In this document: positions 55,901-59,836 of the stretch, one piece after another
Position numbering within the stretch: position 1 is the first letter of the stretch
Layout of the letters: each line of letters starts with the position of its first letter
Origin: Gammaproteobacteria bacterium
Lineage (GTDB): Bacteria > Pseudomonadota > Gammaproteobacteria > Pseudomonadales > Pseudohongiellaceae
DNA: 59,836 nucleotides
Reading direction: 5' to 3'
Assembly: GCA_024644515.1 (NCBI GenBank)
Contig: JAHEHN010000015.1
Span: 1-59,836, forward strand
Notes under the pieces: generated by a model
Told to the model about the DNA's origin: nothing
What the model saw: only the letters and a program-made list of their open reading frames with translations
The model's database searches: none
Made by a program: the position numbers and the translations under genes

Positions 55901-57063
55901 GCAGAATCAATCAGGCCAATAATGGTAATACCAATGCTGATAGTGAAAGCGGCTTTTCAGATGCTGCAGATAGTTGGTTGGTGCAACTTGAAAATGAATT
56001 ATTGGGTGGCGATTTCATTTTTCCAGATGAGATACAAAAGCCCTGGAATATAAACCTCAGCTATCTGCGCTTACCTGAAGCGGAAGAGCCCGAAGATGAA
56101 TCACTCGAAGTCGAGGAGATTGATATTATGGCGGACATTAATCCCGCCACTTTACCCGACATGGATTTTCATACAGATGAATTCAGCGTAGGTGAGAAGC
56201 AGTTGGGGGCTTGGGATTTCCTGATGCGCACCGATGGCGCAGCAGCGACTATTTCCGAACTGAAAATGACGACCCCTGATGCAAAAATCCGGGATCTTGG
56301 TGGTGAGGAAGGCGCCAATCTGGATTGGCGTTATGACAATGGTATGCACACTACCAGTTTTAATGGTGTGTTCAGTGCGGGCGACCTGGCACAGGTGTTA
56401 CCGGGGTGGGGTTATGATGCCAACGTGGAGAGTGATAGCGCAGCCTTGGTCAGTAATTTGCAGTGGACGGGCTCTCCCGCGGCATTTGGTCTTGAAAAAG
56501 TAGTTGGTACTGTTCAGGTTGATATTCGTAATGGTCGTTTTGTCGATATCGATTCAGGGGGTAGTCGCCTGTTTGGTGCTTTCAGTTTCGATTCTCTCGT
56601 GCGACGTCTGCAGCTGGATTTTTCCGACCTGTATAGAAGAGGATTGGCCTATGATGCGATTCGTGGCGGCCTGCAATTTAACCGCGGAATTGTGACCACG
56701 CAGGGAGCATTCCGGATTGAGGGGCCCTCCAGCAGAATTACCATTGATGGTGAAATTAATCTGCACAGCCAGACTATAGATGCGGATATGCTGGTTAACG
56801 TCCCTCTTGGACAGAACCTTTCGGTACTGGCAGGAATTCTGGGAGCATGGCCGATCGCTGTAAGTACCTATATTGCCGGCAAGATATTCCAGGATCAGGT
56901 AGATGATTTCACTACCGTACTTTATCGTCTGGAAGGCCCATGGGAGGATCCTTCTTCCGGGTTTGAGCCGACACAGGAAATACTTAGAGCTGTCCCCCTT
57001 GAGGATGACACGCAAACTGCAGCTCCGGATTCCGGGGAGACAGAAACTCTTCCTGCTCCCTGA
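52963..57063 (+). CDS. yhdP: YhdP family (AsmA-like) protein
   Basis: A 1366-residue protein with one N-terminal helix (ISRIGFSLLLIFTVLMAGGRLMM in part) and a very long periplasmic region of repeated beta units. Such YhdP/TamB/AsmA-family proteins form bridge-like grooves thought to carry phospholipids between the two membranes; YhdP acts in outer-membrane lipid supply. The early AQLEAQLGNLLGTRVSIAELEGDWF segment and the late RGLAYDAIRGGLQFNRGIVTTQ are typical. It closes the maf-rng-yhdP cluster and is 48 bp before the DUF445 gene. The length is usual (about 1260-1370). Confidence 0.9.
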   Translation: MTEQENTEEQLFGAKPVVAPWRKSLKWLSRIGFSLLLIFTVLMAGGRLMMPLVSSQRAQLEAQLGNLLGTRVSIAELEGDWFRFGPILEVRDLNIISDFVTAPHVISRFSIKPALLDSILARSLVIDDIVVHEPSFILRENPNGSWSLEGLQAGDVDYTDAIIDFLLTTGRMQITEAHLVLHWLDGRELTLDNVYVDLSNRENRHLSQIQARIAGQQSPFQLLLEINGDPRQRFTASAYLQASQLELHEYIELPGIALDSARLSGDFWLGVQENLEFTLQSSLESVNLYGSGTADSSINTIALDISDLELTLDHGSDEHWQAWFSEAEIDWQNRPWHSGQLYLDFESALDNKPLAITANSLDLTMVNDIINDLLVLPERAAGAFADLSPQGSLSNISFTTELGTDKEADFLLTANLQDVAVGAWQGAPAASGVYGYLEADRNRGFVELDSSAFSIHLPRLFVDPWNYDQANSRVHWSLLNDMIRVNSSIIDVRNESTHGHVQFDLLNYRDAEGDPTTELTLLIGVLEMDASEKSLYLPTLPNLKGTMDWLDDALLGGDIRDSGFVSRTLISRNPVINSGTVLSFYQIDNGELKFQPDWPKLTDISAFVTVNNNDADVMADKAMIQNMELLETMAQVRPDPSGGSWLSLSSGSTTTTDLGLEFLKNTPVRNNIGAFIDDWQGQGSLQVDIELGIPINNPGRENDVLVNVLSNQSTLSIPEYSLSIDELRGRVVYDSESGLSANAMSGRLFDFPIAATIESMMTTNEEGVNEFVGTRIVGSGRASKSALEAWQGQPDFVQHVLGFAAGEIDYLAEITIPSASQINNGTDRNRIRLTSELLGLSLELPHPFTKTVENIRPMELLIEFTDDSEWVSVKFDNKVGANIRITDNEFTGGKVVFGPAAREMTFGGVPLVESGLVFSGLVNIFNYDDWEITADRFSEMSFEPDEEHDSLDQYISLVDVQAGRLLISGQTLENVHTRVSRINQANNGNTNADSESGFSDAADSWLVQLENELLGGDFIFPDEIQKPWNINLSYLRLPEAEEPEDESLEVEEIDIMADINPATLPDMDFHTDEFSVGEKQLGAWDFLMRTDGAAATISELKMTTPDAKIRDLGGEEGANLDWRYDNGMHTTSFNGVFSAGDLAQVLPGWGYDANVESDSAALVSNLQWTGSPAAFGLEKVVGTVQVDIRNGRFVDIDSGGSRLFGAFSFDSLVRRLQLDFSDLYRRGLAYDAIRGGLQFNRGIVTTQGAFRIEGPSSRITIDGEINLHSQTIDADMLVNVPLGQNLSVLAGILGAWPIAVSTYIAGKIFQDQVDDFTTVLYRLEGPWEDPSSGFEPTQEILRAVPLEDDTQTAAPDSGETETLPAP

Positions 57064-57113
57064 GGGGGGAGGATATAAGTTTTGTAAGCGTTTTGAACAG
57101 GTAGTCTGAATTG

Positions 57114-57842
57114 ATGAATAAAAGTCTTGTTACCAATCTTGTTGCATTACTGATTGTAGCTGTGGGTGTCTTTCTTGATGAAGAGGCCAATGCCCAGCTC
57201 AAGGCTCTGGTGCTGAATACCGGGTTATTTGCGCTTTCCGGCGGAATCACCAACTGGCTGGCGATACATATGTTATTTGAAAGAGTGCCGGGGTTTTATG
57301 GCTCCGGAGTAATCCCTGCCCGCTTTGAAGAGTTCAAGTCAGGCATCAAGACTTTAATCATGGAGCAATTTTTTACCCGCGCCAACCTGGATAGTTTCTT
57401 CAGCAAGATTTCCAGCACAGGCCCAGATGCCGAAGAAGAAACCGCGCTGGGTAAAATAATTGATTCGGTGGATCTTGATGCGGCGTTTAATTCCCTGGTT
57501 GATGTCATCATGAATTCCTCTTTCGCAAGCATGTTGTCGATGTTTGGTGGAGCGGATGCATTGTCACCCCTGAAAGAACCCTTTGTAGAAAAAATGCGCG
57601 CCTTTCTGTTACAGGTTGGTGAAGATAAGGAAATTCTTGATCAGGTCAGGCATGACTCCACACAGAACCTGCTTGATAAGGTGGAGGAAATTGTTGATCA
57701 ACGTCTTGAGGAATTAACGCCCCAGCTGGTAAAGGAAATTATCCAGCAGATGATCAGGAAGCATCTGGGTTGGTTGGTAGTCTGGGGTGGTGTTATCGGT
57801 GGTCTTATTGGTCTGGTAACTACTCTGATGCTGTTCTGGTAG
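57114..57842 (+). CDS. DUF445 family membrane protein
   Basis: A 242-residue protein with N-terminal helices (ALLIVAVGVFL; LNTGLFALSGGITNWLAIHMLFERV), a helical soluble region, and a C-terminal helix (LVVWGGVIGGLIGLVTTLMLFW). The GGITNWLAIHMLF motif and PGFYGSGVIPARFEEFK identify DUF445. The function is unknown. An in-frame TTG one codon earlier is less likely than ATG 57114. It is probably co-transcribed with yhdP and converges with the CocE-like gene 62 bp away. Confidence 0.8.
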   Translation: MNKSLVTNLVALLIVAVGVFLDEEANAQLKALVLNTGLFALSGGITNWLAIHMLFERVPGFYGSGVIPARFEEFKSGIKTLIMEQFFTRANLDSFFSKISSTGPDAEEETALGKIIDSVDLDAAFNSLVDVIMNSSFASMLSMFGGADALSPLKEPFVEKMRAFLLQVGEDKEILDQVRHDSTQNLLDKVEEIVDQRLEELTPQLVKEIIQQMIRKHLGWLVVWGGVIGGLIGLVTTLMLFW

Positions 57843-57904
57843 TGTCTGCAGTTTTTCCTGACAATTTCATCGCAGGCTTTGCCCTGCCCACTGCCTGACT
57901 GGGG

Positions 57905-59800
57905 CTAGCGTGGTACAAAAAACTGCCGGACGTCCTCAAGCTCTGGTTCAGTTTGCTGCCTATCTGCTTCCGCATCGGTTTGCAGATCAGTTTGAATGGC
58001 AGGGGGCGCTGCAGTTTCTAAAGGTATTGGTGTTGCTTGCTGACGCACACGGGCAACCGGTAGCCACAAACGGGAAGGGTAGCGGCGGCTGTGGTAAACC
58101 AGCTCGGTAGCTTTCGTTTCGGGTATCGAACCATCGTTTACCGGAACTATATCCAGGATCAAACGGTTACCGGCACTGAAACGATAGGATGTTTGCCGCA
58201 TGGCAATATCAAGGCGGGTGACCTGGCCCGGCTGCAACGTTTGTTTTCCATCCAGTGCATACTGCGGTGAAAACTCTGTACTTTGTTGTTCATCCCTGGC
58301 CCTGGAAGACGCCTTGAGCATGCCCATTGAAACCATGACATCCTGAATGATGAGGTCTTCAATGTCAGCGCCAGGTTGCGCTTCGTTTGTCTGCATTGGT
58401 GCGGCAATAAAACTGGGTAATCTGGACACGGTAGTCAATGGAGCTTGTGGCCTTATCTCTTCATGCAGAATAACTTCGAAAGCGGCGTCAGCGAAGGCGC
58501 TGGCAATATAGAGTTCCAGCATCAACGGGCCGGCAATTTCCAGATTCTGCGCTAACGGAGCAGACACAAAACGAATCCTTGCAGCATTCTCCGCTGAACT
58601 GAAAGTGCTGATTTCCAGACTGCCCGGGTCTTGCTGTCCATTGAGCGTAGCAAGACTGTTGTTGTTCCCATCAGGCGTGTTATTGAGAAACCAGGCTTCA
58701 TGTCTGACATTACCGGGGGGCCAGTTACTTTCGCGTTTGAGAGTGTTCTGACCTTTTGCCAGATAGCGGATACGCGGCACTTCTATAAAAGAGGAATCCG
58801 GTGGACGTCCGTTAAAGCACCAGTCGTAATAGGGCAGTAATTCCTGTGCCAGCAAGGGGGTGTCCTGATACAGAGGCGTATCAGCGGCTGGATCGGTGAT
58901 TAGAATCTTGTTCACCACATTCAACTTGTCCAGAGCCCGCAGGGTACTGTTGAGACCCGGTTGGGTTCGAGCCAGGCTCCAGTCATGAATGGCAAAGACC
59001 GGTACATTAATCTGTTGGGTATTTTCCACGCTGCTTCGAATGCGCCAGTAATCATCAAAACCTTGATGTAAAAGCTGGGCCAGACGCATGTCGTAATTAA
59101 CCAGCCGTGGAGTGTCTGCTGAGTAAGCGTTGGCCAGTCTTACCTTGCGATCGTACCAATCATTGGTGAAGGCATTGTTTGACAGCCCTCCCGGGCTGAT
59201 CCATTCACGAAAAGGATCAAGGGTGCCATTAATCGGTGCAATACATGCCAGATGGGGAGGATTCTGAATAGCCATTTGCCATTGTGACGCGGCGTAATAT
59301 CCCGCACCGGTGCCGGCTACTTTTCCGTCCGACCATGGTTGATCAGCAATCCACTCAATAATTTCATAATGATCCTGCTGTTCCTCTCTGGAAAAAAAAG
59401 CAAAGTCGCCACCAGAGGCTCCCGTTCCCCTGACATTAGCCACTACCACCGCATAACCCTGGCTGACATACCAGGCAACGGGACCCGCTGCGGTTTCGGT
59501 GTCAGTAAGCATGTCTATGCCATGAGGAAAGGGGCCGGCAGCGTAGAGGGTGGAGTAGCTTGTGTTGCCCGCAGGGCGATAGATATCCAGAGCGATAGTG
59601 GTCTCATCACGCATTTTGACCTGAACATTCGAGGCCGCAAGGATGTCACCAAACCCGGTACTTACTGTCGTAAAGTCGGGAGTCTCCTCGAGCGGGGCTG
59701 TTTCCTGGGCAAACAGAGGGCTCGATAAAAGGATTATCAGTACAGTCAGGGAACTTGCTTTTCTAAACAACATAGAAACGCACCGGGCATTTAATGCCAT
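57905..59800 (-). CDS. CocE/NonD-like secreted alpha/beta protein lacking its catalytic triad
   Basis: A 631-residue protein with a signal peptide (LTVLIILLSSPLFAQ) and the layout of CocE/X-prolyl peptidase-type hydrolases: VKMRDETTIALDIYRP, VVANVRGTGASGG, an AIQNPPHLACIAPING block, and a C-terminal jelly-roll (LEIAGPLMLELYIAS...RLDIAMR). The nucleophile elbow, normally GxSYxG, reads GTGAGYYAA, with Gly167 where Ser is expected. The Asp motif (GGWYD in relatives) reads HDWSL and the His region reads DPAAD. So it looks like a pseudoenzyme, unless the alignment is off. The frame is otherwise intact. It is upstream of nothing visible, and its promoter region is at the right edge. Confidence 0.78.
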   Translation of the reverse strand: MALNARCVSMLFRKASSLTVLIILLSSPLFAQETAPLEETPDFTTVSTGFGDILAASNVQVKMRDETTIALDIYRPAGNTSYSTLYAAGPFPHGIDMLTDTETAAGPVAWYVSQGYAVVVANVRGTGASGGDFAFFSREEQQDHYEIIEWIADQPWSDGKVAGTGAGYYAASQWQMAIQNPPHLACIAPINGTLDPFREWISPGGLSNNAFTNDWYDRKVRLANAYSADTPRLVNYDMRLAQLLHQGFDDYWRIRSSVENTQQINVPVFAIHDWSLARTQPGLNSTLRALDKLNVVNKILITDPAADTPLYQDTPLLAQELLPYYDWCFNGRPPDSSFIEVPRIRYLAKGQNTLKRESNWPPGNVRHEAWFLNNTPDGNNNSLATLNGQQDPGSLEISTFSSAENAARIRFVSAPLAQNLEIAGPLMLELYIASAFADAAFEVILHEEIRPQAPLTTVSRLPSFIAAPMQTNEAQPGADIEDLIIQDVMVSMGMLKASSRARDEQQSTEFSPQYALDGKQTLQPGQVTRLDIAMRQTSYRFSAGNRLILDIVPVNDGSIPETKATELVYHSRRYPSRLWLPVARVRQQATPIPLETAAPPAIQTDLQTDAEADRQQTEPELEDVRQFFVPR

Positions 59801-59836
59801 GCCACAAAACGAGTGAAAACGAGAGTAAACGTATTT

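Noticed and set aside
57870-57890. Weak hairpin between the DUF445 and CocE-like genes.
   Set aside because: Stem of about five pairs and no T-run; insufficient for a terminator call.

Overview
The window is about 60 kb of bacterial chromosome from a gammaproteobacterium, probably a marine or aquatic heterotroph. The best evidence is gene order. ispB-rplU-rpmA-obgE-proB, then rpsT-murJ-ribF-lspA-fkpB-ispH, and maf-rng-yhdP are arrangements of Pseudomonas-type gammaproteobacteria. PQQ dehydrogenases, secreted metallo-beta-lactamase-fold (MBL) proteins and a DUF6152 protein fit an aquatic lineage related to Pseudohongiella/OM182, but that placement is inference with low confidence. I saw no tRNA, rRNA, CRISPR array, prophage or intact insertion sequence. 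All functional calls come from reading the translations by eye against remembered families; nothing was searched.

Layout. 1-7.4 kb holds the 3' end of a PQQ alcohol-dehydrogenase-like quinohaemoprotein, a lipoprotein, a YeiH-family membrane protein, two PepSY-type membrane proteins and a soluble PQQ sugar dehydrogenase. 7.5-9.1 kb holds an unknown membrane-anchored protein and a MOSC protein. 9.1-22.5 kb is housekeeping backbone: isoprenoids, ribosomal proteins L21, L27 and S20, Obg, proline synthesis, the MurJ flippase, flavin synthesis, lipoprotein signal peptidase, a prolyl isomerase and IspH. It is interrupted between proB and rpsT by a block of secreted proteins: two related proteins flanking an MBL enzyme, plus a convergent DUF6152 gene. 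ileS, which normally sits between ribF and lspA, is absent.

22.5-25.7 kb carries pilR and pilS, both broken: two in-frame stops in pilR, and a homopolymer frameshift plus a scrambled 3' end in pilS. 25.7-35.7 kb holds a PP0621-type zinc protein, nadE, a DUF4212/sodium-solute symporter pair, an RND efflux pump without its outer-membrane channel, and a Bcr/CflA-type MFS exporter behind a 5'-3' exonuclease. 36.8-39.8 kb holds an omega-amidase and the glutathione-dependent formaldehyde detoxification pair. 39.9-46.9 kb holds a ferredoxin reductase/ferredoxin pair, a PiT phosphate transporter with its PhoU-like partner, a small zinc-finger protein, a mocA-xdhC pair and PhoH.

47.3-50.4 kb holds a second MBL protein, a eukaryotic-type HisA and an iron-sulfur flavoprotein reductase. 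50.7-57.8 kb is maf-rng-yhdP-DUF445. The right end is a CocE-fold secreted protein that seems to lack its catalytic triad.

The most notable signals are the secreted MBL module set into conserved backbone, the parallel decay of pilS and pilR, the triad-less CocE homologue, the eukaryotic-type HisA, and a family of REP-like palindromes. Two of those palindromes are linked to a second hairpin and to short CAAGT-type tandem repeats that sit against stop codons.
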